NCBI GenBank assembly: GCA_027489035.1
Contig: JAIYAN010000021.1
Coordinates: 124,001-188,000, forward strand
Reading direction: 5' to 3'
DNA: 64,000 bases
Source: Chitinophagaceae bacterium
GTDB lineage: Bacteria; Bacteroidota; Bacteroidia; Chitinophagales; Chitinophagaceae
A model generated the notes under the pieces. It worked only from the letters and a program-made list of their open reading frames with translations, was not told the origin of the DNA and ran no database searches. The translations under genes were made by a program, and so were the position numbers. Below, in pieces: positions 43,207-50,649 of this stretch. How positions within the stretch are numbered: the stretch's first letter is position 1; every line of letters begins with the position of its first letter.

Positions 43207-44307
43207 CTATTCATCATGTTCGATTAAATTAGATAAATTTCTAGGCGTTATAGATCTTAATTTTAAATACAATCTAATATACCTAATACTTATTGTAATA
43301 AATAAAATCCCTAGAAATAAGAAAAGAAAATAAAAGTTGTCGGATGAAGTATCGTTACTATTATTGAGAGAATCAACAAAAAGTAATGAAAATAAACTTC
43401 CAAAAAATAAAAAAATAACAACCCACATAATACTTCGACTTAATTTGCCATCCATATAATTTGTGTTATTTTCCATTTCTTCCGCCTCTGTGGTTGAATC
43501 TCCATAAGAAACTTTACCAATTTCAAAATGATCTATTGTAATTGGAGGTAGATTGTTGGATTCATTTAAATCCTTAATCAATTCTTCAAATGATTTAAAA
43601 TAAGGCTGTTGTTGCTTTATTAGATTCAAATAAATAGGTATAGAAAGGATTGATAAAAAGAATGCTATTGGAAATGATGACATAAGAAAAATTAAATTAA
43701 TAGAAATCAATCCAATTATATATGCCCTTTTATACAGATTGTATGTGTATTTTCTATAAAAAACAACACCAAATTTGTAATACATACTCTCTCTTGACTC
43801 TTTTTCACTAAGCTTTTTTAGATACTCCTTAGAAAAACTTTTTAAAGTGCGAATCAAAGGAGTTACAAATTCTATCAGCTCTATATATTTTTTAGATGGT
43901 TTGCTTGGTGTTCTCCAACCCTGAATTAAAAGTACTTTTAAATGATAATTGACAACATATTTACGGGGCCTTTGAGATTGAAATTCTGTTAATACTTCTG
44001 ACACAATGTTATTAATTTCTTGTAAATTAATAATGTTGTCTAGCGCTTCGTTATTTTTTACTTTAATATTTCCTATTCTAGTTATCCAAATATCTTCAAC
44101 TCCAATACCTGCAATTGGGTCAATCAAATCTGAAATAGTTAGCACTAATTTTGGATGCGAATTGATTTTTTTAAAGATTTCAATTAAAATTTTCTCATAC
44201 AATTGCGATTTGTTTTTCCAAACTTGTTCATAATAAATAAACAATATTGTACGGAATAAAGGAATGGAAATGAATATATAAAATGCAATTGCATGAATTA
44301 GACTCAT
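43207..44307 (-). CDS. Hypothetical membrane protein with four or five transmembrane segments
   Basis: A 366-residue protein with a hydrophobic segment at about residues 4-24, a charged helical region, a hydrophobic pair at about residues 190-230, then an acidic linker (DSTTEAEEMENN) and a C-terminal hydrophobic pair at about residues 290-345. I recognise no family. It opens the accessory region beside tRNA-Pro and is followed by no other gene in its direction. Confidence 0.65.
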   Translation of the reverse strand: MSLIHAIAFYIFISIPLFRTILFIYYEQVWKNKSQLYEKILIEIFKKINSHPKLVLTISDLIDPIAGIGVEDIWITRIGNIKVKNNEALDNIINLQEINNIVSEVLTEFQSQRPRKYVVNYHLKVLLIQGWRTPSKPSKKYIELIEFVTPLIRTLKSFSKEYLKKLSEKESRESMYYKFGVVFYRKYTYNLYKRAYIIGLISINLIFLMSSFPIAFFLSILSIPIYLNLIKQQQPYFKSFEELIKDLNESNNLPPITIDHFEIGKVSYGDSTTEAEEMENNTNYMDGKLSRSIMWVVIFLFFGSLFSLLFVDSLNNSNDTSSDNFYFLFLFLGILFITISIRYIRLYLKLRSITPRNLSNLIEHDE

Positions 44308-44647
44308 AATTATTATTTTAGGATATAATAAAAATAAATAAAACCATTCAATTTAAAGTGAAAGTCTTTGGATGTAAAATAAAGATACTCGGAAGGCATG
44401 TATCAATTGATTCGATAAATATTTGAAGGGAAATTCAAAGAAATTAATTGTCTAGGTGAGCCCCATTACATCATCGAAAAATCATCTATTTGTTTTTATG
44501 TCAAAAAAATTGATGTTTTTTTTTGTTGGGATGATTACCAAGAGTTCGAACTTTATGAGAGAAATTATGTCAATTTTTAATTTTTAAATTACTAATTTAA
44601 TTACCATATAAATTGATACTATATTTATAAAATTAATAATTAAGTAT
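44308..44647. other. 340-bp gap with no gene
   Basis: AT-rich DNA between divergent genes. No convincing reading frame. Its only structured element is the degenerate tRNA-3'-end-like repeat at 44525-44562, preceded by a T run (44516-44524) and a weak TCAA/TTGA stem. Confidence 0.6.
44525..44562 (-). repeat. tRNA-3'-end-like repeat A (degenerate)
   Basis: This 38-base sequence matches repeats B and C at 31 of 38 positions. In plus-strand form all copies keep GATGATTACC and GAGTTCGAACTTT. Read on the minus strand it resembles the T-loop plus acceptor end of a tRNA. It marks the left edge of the Uma2/DUF2442 module. Confidence 0.6.
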
Positions 44648-45076
44648 ATGAGCCAGATATCAGGATACAATATCCCTCTTCATCAGGAAGTAATTTCAGA
44701 TTTTATCTATCACATTCGTAGGCATATACAAAGCAGAGGATTACAATACGAATTTAAGGTAGCACCAGAGGTAGTCTTAAAAAATGAGGATTTAAAAGAT
44801 GGATATATAATTCCGGATATTTCCGTTAAACTTAGAGATAGTACATGGAACCAACCAGAGATGATTATAGAAGTAACCAGGGATAGAAGTTGGAATTCAG
44901 ATATTAAAAAAGTAAGAAAAGCAATTAAGGAAGTCCGTTCATTGAAAGAGGTTTTTGTTTTTAATATTGAGGAAACGGAGTGTTGGAGAATTAGTAAGCC
45001 GGACTTTGATGAGGAAGACGGTAATTGTTTTTCCTCAGTTCTAAAGTTTGACTTAAAAAATTGCCTTCGAGGTTAA
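44648..45076 (+). CDS. Uma2-like PD-(D/E)xK nuclease-fold protein
   Basis: A 142-residue protein. The segment GYIIPDISVKLRDSTWNQPEMIIEVTRDRSWNSDIKKVRKAIKEVRSLKEVFVFNIEE follows the Uma2 (DUF820) pattern: PDI/V, then (I/V)(I/V)E(V/I), then a helix with Lys, then a strand naming the partner. Uma2 proteins have a restriction-endonuclease-like fold of uncertain function. The protein is shorter than most Uma2 members (about 190). The stop is 89 bp before the DUF2442 start, with a perfect inverted repeat between. Confidence 0.65.
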   Translation: MSQISGYNIPLHQEVISDFIYHIRRHIQSRGLQYEFKVAPEVVLKNEDLKDGYIIPDISVKLRDSTWNQPEMIIEVTRDRSWNSDIKKVRKAIKEVRSLKEVFVFNIEETECWRISKPDFDEEDGNCFSSVLKFDLKNCLRG

Positions 45077-45095
45077 ATTATAAATACAAAAGTTT

Positions 45096-45139
45096 AAACA
45101 CGTAAAATCTTTAGCATATGGCGAGAATTTTACGTGTTT
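45096..45139 (+). promoter_or_regulatory. Perfect 13-bp inverted repeat between Uma2 and DUF2442 genes
   Basis: AAACACGTAAAAT (45096-45108) and ATTTTACGTGTTT (45127-45139) are exact inverse complements separated by 18 bases. No T run follows, so it is not a standard terminator. The spacer holds an ATG (45118) in frame with the DUF2442 gene. It could be an operator, an RNA hairpin controlling translation, or an mRNA processing site. Confidence 0.7.
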
Positions 45140-45165
45140 CGATACGAATTCCTTACTTTAATAAA

Positions 45166-45426
45166 ATGAAAACTACACTTAAAAATACTTCTATGTGTAT
45201 TGAAAAGTTACTTTTCAATCAGCCTGGTAAGATTACTATTAAAATGGAAGATGGACGCTTATTTATTATTCCTTTAAGATACTTTCCTGAATTACAAAAG
45301 CTAAGTGTTGAAAAAAGAAAAAAATACACAATCGTAAATGATAAAACAATTCTTTTTGCTCACGCTGATGCTGTTTATCATTTGGAAGATTTTATTGGAT
45401 TAGAGGGAAAATGGAAGGAGAGATGA
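45166..45426 (+). CDS. DUF2442-like small protein
   Basis: From ATG 45166 the protein has 86 residues, the usual DUF2442 length. The core ITIKMEDGRLFIIPLRYFPELQKLSVEKRKKYTIV is the family pattern (DGRxxxxPLxxFPxL). DUF2442 proteins are small and often found in toxin-antitoxin-like pairs. The ATG at 45118 would add 16 residues and lies inside an inverted repeat, so I prefer the later start. Confidence 0.78.
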   Translation: MKTTLKNTSMCIEKLLFNQPGKITIKMEDGRLFIIPLRYFPELQKLSVEKRKKYTIVNDKTILFAHADAVYHLEDFIGLEGKWKER

Positions 45427-45451
45427 TTAATTGTTGGTACAATTAAAATAT

Positions 45452-45483
45452 AAAAAGCCATCAATTAAATTGATGGCTTTTTT
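45452..45483. terminator. Bidirectional intrinsic terminator next to repeat B
   Basis: AAAAAGCCATCAAT pairs with ATTGATGGCTTTTT around a 3-base loop. Both flanks are A or T runs, so it can stop transcription from both sides. Repeat B follows directly. Confidence 0.88.
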
Positions 45484-45521
45484 GTCGGGATGATTACCGG
45501 GAGTTCGAACTTTTTGGAGGA
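45484..45521 (-). repeat. tRNA-3'-end-like repeat B
   Basis: Identical over 38 bases to repeat C at 49794-49831. The plus strand begins GTCGGGATG, the same nine bases that mark the acceptor end of tRNA-Pro at 50526-50534, and contains TTCGAACTT, also shared with that tRNA. It separates the Uma2/DUF2442 module from the next module. Confidence 0.85.
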
Positions 45522-45643
45522 TTTGGACAACCTATTAAAGATTTGAAATTTTTCTATTGACTGAAAAATATTGCTACCTTCAGAATATATTTAATGTTTT
45601 AACTTAAGTTTCTCTAATTTTTTTTTAAATTATTGCTTAAAAT

Positions 45644-46153
45644 CTAAACCCAAATCGGGTTTTTTACTACCTCAATATTTGCTTTAGTATATCGAGCAAG
45701 ATGATCTTCTTTATTCCAATCTTCAGGCATTACCTTTGCTGATAATAATGATTTTTCTTCGTCTTTTGTTATTGTTGCGATAAACCAGTATTTATCTAAT
45801 AATTCAAAAATTATCTTTTCATTTAGTTTTTGATTTTTTGCAAGTTCTTCACATGGCTTTTGTACATATTTGTCTTTGGGTACCATGTGTTCAAAAACAA
45901 GACTTCCCGGCTTATATAAATCCTCCCAATTATTCAGTATTAATTTAGCTTGTAACGATAAATAATTGGAAATGCTATATTTTCCTGTACACAAGTGTAA
46001 ATATGCATTTGAAAGAAATTTATTTTTTCCTTCACTAATACCTTTTAAGTACAATTCATCTTTCCAATGAATTGATGAAAGAAATAGAAAATAAGATGAA
46101 GATAATTTATTGAGTATCTCAGATCTAATTAATATTTTTTTATCAGTTACCAT
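45644..46153 (-). CDS. Hypothetical protein with EHxVP motif
   Basis: A 169-residue soluble protein. The segment LVFEHMVPKDKYVQKPCEEL recalls the EHxVP strand found before the catalytic helix in some HNH-like nucleases. The end, MPEDWNKEDHLARYTKANIEVVKN, resembles uncharacterised proteins of restriction-like loci. I cannot identify a complete active site and do not assign nuclease function. It lies alone in its direction just inside repeat B. Confidence 0.6.
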   Translation of the reverse strand: MVTDKKILIRSEILNKLSSSYFLFLSSIHWKDELYLKGISEGKNKFLSNAYLHLCTGKYSISNYLSLQAKLILNNWEDLYKPGSLVFEHMVPKDKYVQKPCEELAKNQKLNEKIIFELLDKYWFIATITKDEEKSLLSAKVMPEDWNKEDHLARYTKANIEVVKNPIWV

Positions 46154-46318
46154 AAAAATTTATAATGTTTGTTATAATTTCAGTTCAAAAACTCCATAAT
46201 CTCAATTTTTTATAACGTCCAAATTCACATCCTTCAAGATGTCCGATCCTTTGACGACTGAGTTAAATTTCTTGCAATTAAATTGAACTTGAAAAAAGTA
46301 TAAGAAAACAATATTCAA

Positions 46319-47185
46319 TTAGTTTCTCGGCACATACTGTTTATTCCCTTTGCTGTTTTTATAGTAGATTCCGCCTCTTTTTCCGCGATATAATACTTTG
46401 CCGCAAGTATTGCAGCCACCACCCAAGTAAGCACTACCTACGGTTAACCTCTGAGCCCACCATTCTTGATATTGTTCGTAGGACATTCCTTTCTTCACCC
46501 ATTCTGGTTTATTATCAGATACTGCTTGGTATTTCGCATCAAGCGTAGTTTTCTCAATCCAATTTAAAACTTCGTTGATTTTTTTCACTGAATTGTCATA
46601 AACGAGTTTATCAAAACATGTATCTCGAAAAAACTTCAATCTGTAAAATTGGCTTTCAGCGATTAATTGACCAGCTAAACCATTGTTTGTTGCTGACTTG
46701 TAATATTTATAGGCTTTGTCAACATCTGAAGTAAAATGCTTTTGTAAGGATAAATTATATTGACATTTTAATTTGGAGATTTCTTTCGAAAAAGAAATCC
46801 AATTCATATCACTATTCGATAAGTAATAATCAAGATCGTCCAATAATTTGATATTCTCTAGAGCAACAAGATATGATACAGATTGAATTTCTGATTTAGT
46901 TAATTCAATTAATGTATCTGCGATGTAATTTAAATAGTTTAAGTAATTGGTTACATTAGTGTCTCCATTTTTAGATCTTTTATTTAAAACCAAAGTCAAT
47001 TCTTCGAAATTCGATTGCAAAAACAACGAATCTAAAATCCTCATTTCAGAATCTACATTACTTGCAGTCAATCCATCGGATTGCCTACCATCTCCCGAAG
47101 CTTGACAACTTCCCGCAACAGGAATTAGAAATGCTGAAAAACATCCGATAATTGTAAATAATATCCTATTCTTAAAACTTTTCAT
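46319..47185 (-). CDS. Hypothetical exported protein with RGGxYY C-terminal motif
   Basis: From ATG 47185 the protein is 288 residues. An N-terminal hydrophobic segment (FTIIGCFSAFLIPVAGSC) suggests export, possibly as a lipoprotein. The middle is helical. The C-terminus is distinctive: GGGCNTCGKVLYRGKRGGIYYKN...SKGNKQYVPRN, a Cys pair followed by a short basic beta motif like the basic adaptor motif found at the ends of some viral and bacterial proteins. An earlier in-frame ATG at 47215 would overlap the upstream gene by 11 bp. It is paired with the large TPR protein. Confidence 0.65.
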   Translation of the reverse strand: MKSFKNRILFTIIGCFSAFLIPVAGSCQASGDGRQSDGLTASNVDSEMRILDSLFLQSNFEELTLVLNKRSKNGDTNVTNYLNYLNYIADTLIELTKSEIQSVSYLVALENIKLLDDLDYYLSNSDMNWISFSKEISKLKCQYNLSLQKHFTSDVDKAYKYYKSATNNGLAGQLIAESQFYRLKFFRDTCFDKLVYDNSVKKINEVLNWIEKTTLDAKYQAVSDNKPEWVKKGMSYEQYQEWWAQRLTVGSAYLGGGCNTCGKVLYRGKRGGIYYKNSKGNKQYVPRN

Positions 47186-47204
47186 TACTGTCAAATTTAT
47201 CTTT

Positions 47205-49193
47205 TTAAATTCCAAGTTCTTTTCTTAGTACTTCTAAAGTACTGGGATTTACACCACTTCTTTTGAAGTCTTCAAAATCATTTAGAATCATTGTTTTCAC
47301 ATCTAATTCCACATCCGGGGAGAATTGATCTAAATTAAATTTGAGGTAATTTTCTTTAGCCCTTATCGTGTCACCATTTAACAAATATGCATGAGCTAAA
47401 TTTATGGTTACCATGATATTGTTATCAGATAATTTCAGTGCTTCTTTTAAAAATTTCTCAGCAACATCATATTCAAAGTTTAATAAACATCGCCAGCCCA
47501 AAGAATTCAGACTTGAATAAGTTTTCTCTCCTTTTAGATAAGAATTATAATAATATGGGAAACTTATTTCGTCATTATTTTGAGAAGTAATGAATGTATC
47601 AATTTGTTCTTTATTAACTGTTTCTATTGGTTGACTTAACATAGAGTTCAAATCAATTGAATTGGTCAATGAGCCATATTTCCGAATAAAGTCCGAACTA
47701 TTTGTCCTCAAAGACAATTTTATAATTCTCAATTTATCAACTATACCCGACAACCGAATTTTATCCGCCTCCCAAGTTGTAGCGTTTGTTTTATTCAATT
47801 CAAGCATATATTCGTTTTGGAAATAGGATTTAAGTTTTCCGGATTCCATTGCATTATTATACCATTCTTTTAGAAGCGTATCACTAAGTCCTAATATCAG
47901 GAAATCATTTTGAATACTTTTCAAATAAGTAGATGCTAAAATCAAATCATGCTTAATTTCATACACAAGAAAACTCTCTTTGTCAAAATTTGCGATATTT
48001 TCTAAATACACATTGGGCTTTGCATTTACATAGAAAAAAGGGGGAGAATATGGAACTATCTCACTTAATTTTCTTATTAAATCCTTGTTATTCGCTATGT
48101 ATGAGACAATAACGTCAGAATTTAATCTTACAAATGCATCGCGAAGTTGAAGTTCATCGAAATCAAGGACCTTTTTTGTATAATTGTAAGTACAACTTTT
48201 TATTTGAAGATTGGTTTTCTCAAAAAGTTGAGATAAACGTGAATTTTTGAAATCCAATGTACTTACCAAATATGCCAAAGCTAATGCATTACTCGAATTG
48301 GCCATCTCTTCGCTGTAAAGCTCCTTTTCGTCTATTAAAAGGTTTTTAACTTCATTAGGAACCATCCAAGAACTAAAAAGAGAGTTATCCGAATAGTCCC
48401 AAAATGAGACATTTGAATAATTAAAAATATCTGTTGAAATATTAACTTTAACGCCATTCATCTTTAAAGCGGCATCCATTATACTTGGATTAACAGCCAA
48501 TTTATGATTGACCATGTTGTAATTGATATAAGGATTAGAATTTGATAGACCTAGAAACTCCTTCGAAATCAAAAAAGACCAATAAGGATATGCACATTTC
48601 AAATAAGCCAAGTTTGTTCTATGTCGATTTAGCAAATAGATGTCGTAACAAACCATTCGAAGTCTATTAAACATGTCATATTGATCTTTGAATTTACTTG
48701 AATTGACAAAGGCATCAATTACTTTCACATCCCAACGCTTGAATGGTTTGGAGTTTACCTCGGTTGAAATTTCTTCATAAAACCTAATTCCTTCGTTAAG
48801 CAACTCGATTTTTCTATCCTGAATCGAATTCATCTTCTTTAGAAACTCCATTTCAGGTACCTGTTGAAAATTGTTCATTTTATTGAACTCCGACTCAGAT
48901 TTCTCAAGTTCGTCAAAAAAATCAGACAAGAACAACTCATAGACACATTGAAAAATGGTACTTTCTTGATTAACGTAATTTTCATCCGCAAATACTTTGT
49001 CATTAATGGATTTTTTTAAGGAATTGAAAGATAATATTTTGGCTTCACCTCTCGATAACATCTTTTTATAATATTCTTTACGCTCTTCTACCGATTGTGA
49101 AAAAGAAACGATAGGAAAAATTCCTAGAAAAAAGAGAACAATCAGGATTTTAATTTTACCCTTGAAATTGATTATTGATGATAATATATTCAT
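47205..49193 (-). CDS. Large exported hypothetical protein with C-terminal TPR-like repeats
   Basis: A 662-residue protein with a signal peptide (ILIVLFFLGIFPIVSFSQ). Most is predicted helix without family motifs. Near residues 565-630 there is a TPR-like pair: YSSLNSLGWRCLLNFEYDVAEKFLKEALKLSDNNIMVTINLAHAYLLNGDTIRAKENY. It is likely periplasmic or outer-membrane-bound. The next gene in the same direction starts 19 bp after its stop, so the two probably act together. Confidence 0.7.
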   Translation of the reverse strand: MNILSSIINFKGKIKILIVLFFLGIFPIVSFSQSVEERKEYYKKMLSRGEAKILSFNSLKKSINDKVFADENYVNQESTIFQCVYELFLSDFFDELEKSESEFNKMNNFQQVPEMEFLKKMNSIQDRKIELLNEGIRFYEEISTEVNSKPFKRWDVKVIDAFVNSSKFKDQYDMFNRLRMVCYDIYLLNRHRTNLAYLKCAYPYWSFLISKEFLGLSNSNPYINYNMVNHKLAVNPSIMDAALKMNGVKVNISTDIFNYSNVSFWDYSDNSLFSSWMVPNEVKNLLIDEKELYSEEMANSSNALALAYLVSTLDFKNSRLSQLFEKTNLQIKSCTYNYTKKVLDFDELQLRDAFVRLNSDVIVSYIANNKDLIRKLSEIVPYSPPFFYVNAKPNVYLENIANFDKESFLVYEIKHDLILASTYLKSIQNDFLILGLSDTLLKEWYNNAMESGKLKSYFQNEYMLELNKTNATTWEADKIRLSGIVDKLRIIKLSLRTNSSDFIRKYGSLTNSIDLNSMLSQPIETVNKEQIDTFITSQNNDEISFPYYYNSYLKGEKTYSSLNSLGWRCLLNFEYDVAEKFLKEALKLSDNNIMVTINLAHAYLLNGDTIRAKENYLKFNLDQFSPDVELDVKTMILNDFEDFKRSGVNPSTLEVLRKELGI

Positions 49194-49232
49194 ATAATTA
49201 AATTTAACTTGGTTAGAACTCCGCTCAATTTT

Positions 49233-49433
49233 TTATTTAAAGTAGTACCAGAAACCATTACAACCAATAAGAAAGCCACCAACAAACCATCCAACTTTCC
49301 AAAGAAAAATTTGAAATCCAGAATTACGATACTCATCACTTCTTGAAATAAAACTAGATTCTATTACAACAAATAAAATTCCCGTTACTAATCCAATAAT
49401 TAATCCTAAAACTAATTTAAATCCTGCTCCCAT
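49233..49433 (-). CDS. Small two-helix membrane protein
   Basis: A 66-residue protein with hydrophobic segments at about residues 5-25 and 44-62. The short charged loop between them is SSFISRSDEYRNSG. No family recognised. It precedes the large TPR protein by 39 bp in the same direction and is probably the first gene of that unit. Confidence 0.6.
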   Translation of the reverse strand: MGAGFKLVLGLIIGLVTGILFVVIESSFISRSDEYRNSGFQIFLWKVGWFVGGFLIGCNGFWYYFK

Positions 49434-49574
49434 ATTTAATAAATTTAGTCAAATATATTAAAATATTTGAAATAGGAATAACTTGTAAAAATTAAATATA
49501 TTCTCGTATTTGGCTTTCATTATTTTTGTATGTTATGATGAATTTTCTAACAATAGTTAATTTTTCCGAACAAT

Positions 49575-49733
49575 TTATTTACTATTTTTCTCCAAATCCC
49601 TCAACAAATTTCTCAACATCCTTTTTGAAACTGTAGGCAGATAGTATATGTTGTTTATTGCTATTTCGATTCTCTCACAAATCTTACTAATCTTTTCGTC
49701 GCAATTATCTGCAATCGCTAATAGACCTTCCAT
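49575..49733 (-). CDS. Possible 52-residue helical peptide or gene remnant
   Basis: In the 412-bp stretch 49434-49845 there is a 52-codon frame starting MEGLLAIADNCDEKISKICER and ending RNLLRDLEKNSK. Its amino-acid make-up is like a real helical protein (Leu, Ile, Glu, Lys in heptads), not like random AT-rich DNA. It may be a small gene or the end of a lost one. Apart from it, this stretch holds a terminator (49761-49793) and repeat C. Confidence 0.35.
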   Translation of the reverse strand: MEGLLAIADNCDEKISKICERIEIAINNIYYLPTVSKRMLRNLLRDLEKNSK

Positions 49734-49760
49734 TCATTCGTCGAGGGGAATTTATGTATT

Positions 49761-49793
49761 AAAAAAGCCCCTGCAATATGCAGAGGCTTTTTT
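49761..49793. terminator. Bidirectional intrinsic terminator next to repeat C
   Basis: AAAAAAGCC and CTGCA pair with TGCAG and GGCTTTTTT around a 3-base loop, with one C/A mismatch between them. Repeat C follows directly, just as repeat B follows the hairpin at 45452-45483. Confidence 0.85.
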
Positions 49794-49831
49794 GTCGGGA
49801 TGATTACCGGGAGTTCGAACTTTTTGGAGGA
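49794..49831 (-). repeat. tRNA-3'-end-like repeat C
   Basis: Identical to repeat B over 38 bases, and one further T also matches. On the minus strand it ends CATCCCGAC, like the acceptor end of tRNA-Pro, with an upstream GTTCGAAC T-loop-like part. It is not a functional tRNA: the T stem cannot form, and the D and anticodon arms are absent. Confidence 0.85.
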
Positions 49832-49845
49832 TGTAAATTTGGTAA

Positions 49846-50172
49846 TCAAATTTTAATCACAATTGAACCAACTGGCAAACTATCCTTGTTTAAATAAGTT
49901 TCAACAAGAGGGGTAAGTTTTGTAAGCTCTTCATAAGTGTTCATTTTCGCAGACATTACAAAAACGGTAATGGTATATTTTTGAAAATTTTGTTGATGCT
50001 GCAAGTTCTTGTCAAAAGTCAATAATGCATCAAAATTATTCTCGAGAAGGAGCTTTAGTAATTCACCATTTTTGATTCCATTCCATGATTTTTCACGAAC
50101 GGTGAAAACTTCATGTGCAAGAAAATCCTGTTTAAGTCTTTTAGGAAGATTTTCATCAAGCAACAGCCGCAT
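49846..50172 (-). CDS. DUF5615 PIN-like toxin-type protein
   Basis: A 108-residue protein with the short PIN-like pattern: MRLLLDENLPKRLKQDF (first acidic residue), FTVREKSWNGIKNGELLKL, then DALLTFDKNLQHQQNF (acidic residues of the metal site). DUF5615 proteins are proposed RNase toxins paired with DUF433 antitoxins. The upstream DUF433 gene overlaps it by 17 bp, the standard arrangement. Confidence 0.88.
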   Translation of the reverse strand: MRLLLDENLPKRLKQDFLAHEVFTVREKSWNGIKNGELLKLLLENNFDALLTFDKNLQHQQNFQKYTITVFVMSAKMNTYEELTKLTPLVETYLNKDSLPVGSIVIKI

Positions 50173-50395
50173 ATAATTGGTCTAAATTTTTTGTATTGAG
50201 CAATTTGTTAGCGTAATCTAATAATGCGATTGCTTGTTCTTTAGTAACCGAAGGAAAGTCATCCAAAAATTCATCAATGGTAACACCAGCTTCAAGGTGA
50301 TCAAATAAAGTTTCTACCGGAACTCTTGTTCCTTTAAATACAGTTTGACCGCCTAAAACTTCATTGTCAATAGATATGATATCCTTTAAATTCAT
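50156..50395 (-). CDS. DUF433 antitoxin-type protein
   Basis: A 79-residue protein of the DUF433 family: ISIDNEVLGGQTVFKGTRVPVETLFDHLEAGVTIDEFLDDFPSVTKEQAIALLDYA. The pattern GxPxFxGTRVPV is typical, here GQTVFKGTRVPV. It contains a helix-turn-helix-like part that could bind its own promoter. It overlaps the DUF5615 gene and lies between repeat C and tRNA-Pro. Confidence 0.9.
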   Translation of the reverse strand: MNLKDIISIDNEVLGGQTVFKGTRVPVETLFDHLEAGVTIDEFLDDFPSVTKEQAIALLDYANKLLNTKNLDQLYAAVA

Positions 50396-50471
50396 AAAAC
50401 TAAATTAATGAAATTTATTGATAAACTTAAGTAAACAATCATTTCGAAATTTAATTGTAATCATTAAAATA

Positions 50472-50500
50472 AAAAAGCAGACCATAATGATCTGCTTTTT
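50472..50500. terminator. Terminator downstream of the tRNA genes
   Basis: AAAAAGCAGA pairs with TCTGCTTTTT around a 9-base loop. On the minus strand the hairpin is followed by a T run, about 27 bases past the tRNA-Pro 3' end. Confidence 0.85.
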
Positions 50501-50526
50501 GTCTGTTGTATTATAAAACAACATTG

Positions 50527-50601
50527 TCGGGATGGCAAGATTCGAACTTGCGACCTCCTGGTCCCAAACCAGGCGCGATAACCGGGCTACGCTACATCCC
50601 G
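50527..50601 (-). tRNA. tRNA-Pro (UGG)
   Basis: The acceptor stem CGGGATG / CATCCCG, anticodon stem CCTGG / CCAGG with loop TTTGGGA (anticodon UGG) and T arm GCAAG-TTCGAAT-CTTGC are complete. The discriminator base is A. CCA is not encoded. It is downstream of tRNA-Ser on the same strand. Confidence 0.95.
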
Positions 50602-50649
50602 AACGTAATTTGTTTTAGCCCAAGAACTGCAAATAAATTTTCAATTCTG

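Noticed and set aside
49794-49831. A real tRNA gene at repeats A, B and C
   Set aside because: The T stem does not pair, and no D arm or anticodon arm is present.
43207-50395. A complete integrative element with its own integrase
   Set aside because: No integrase, transposase or mobilisation gene can be read in the region; only repeats and cargo-like genes remain.
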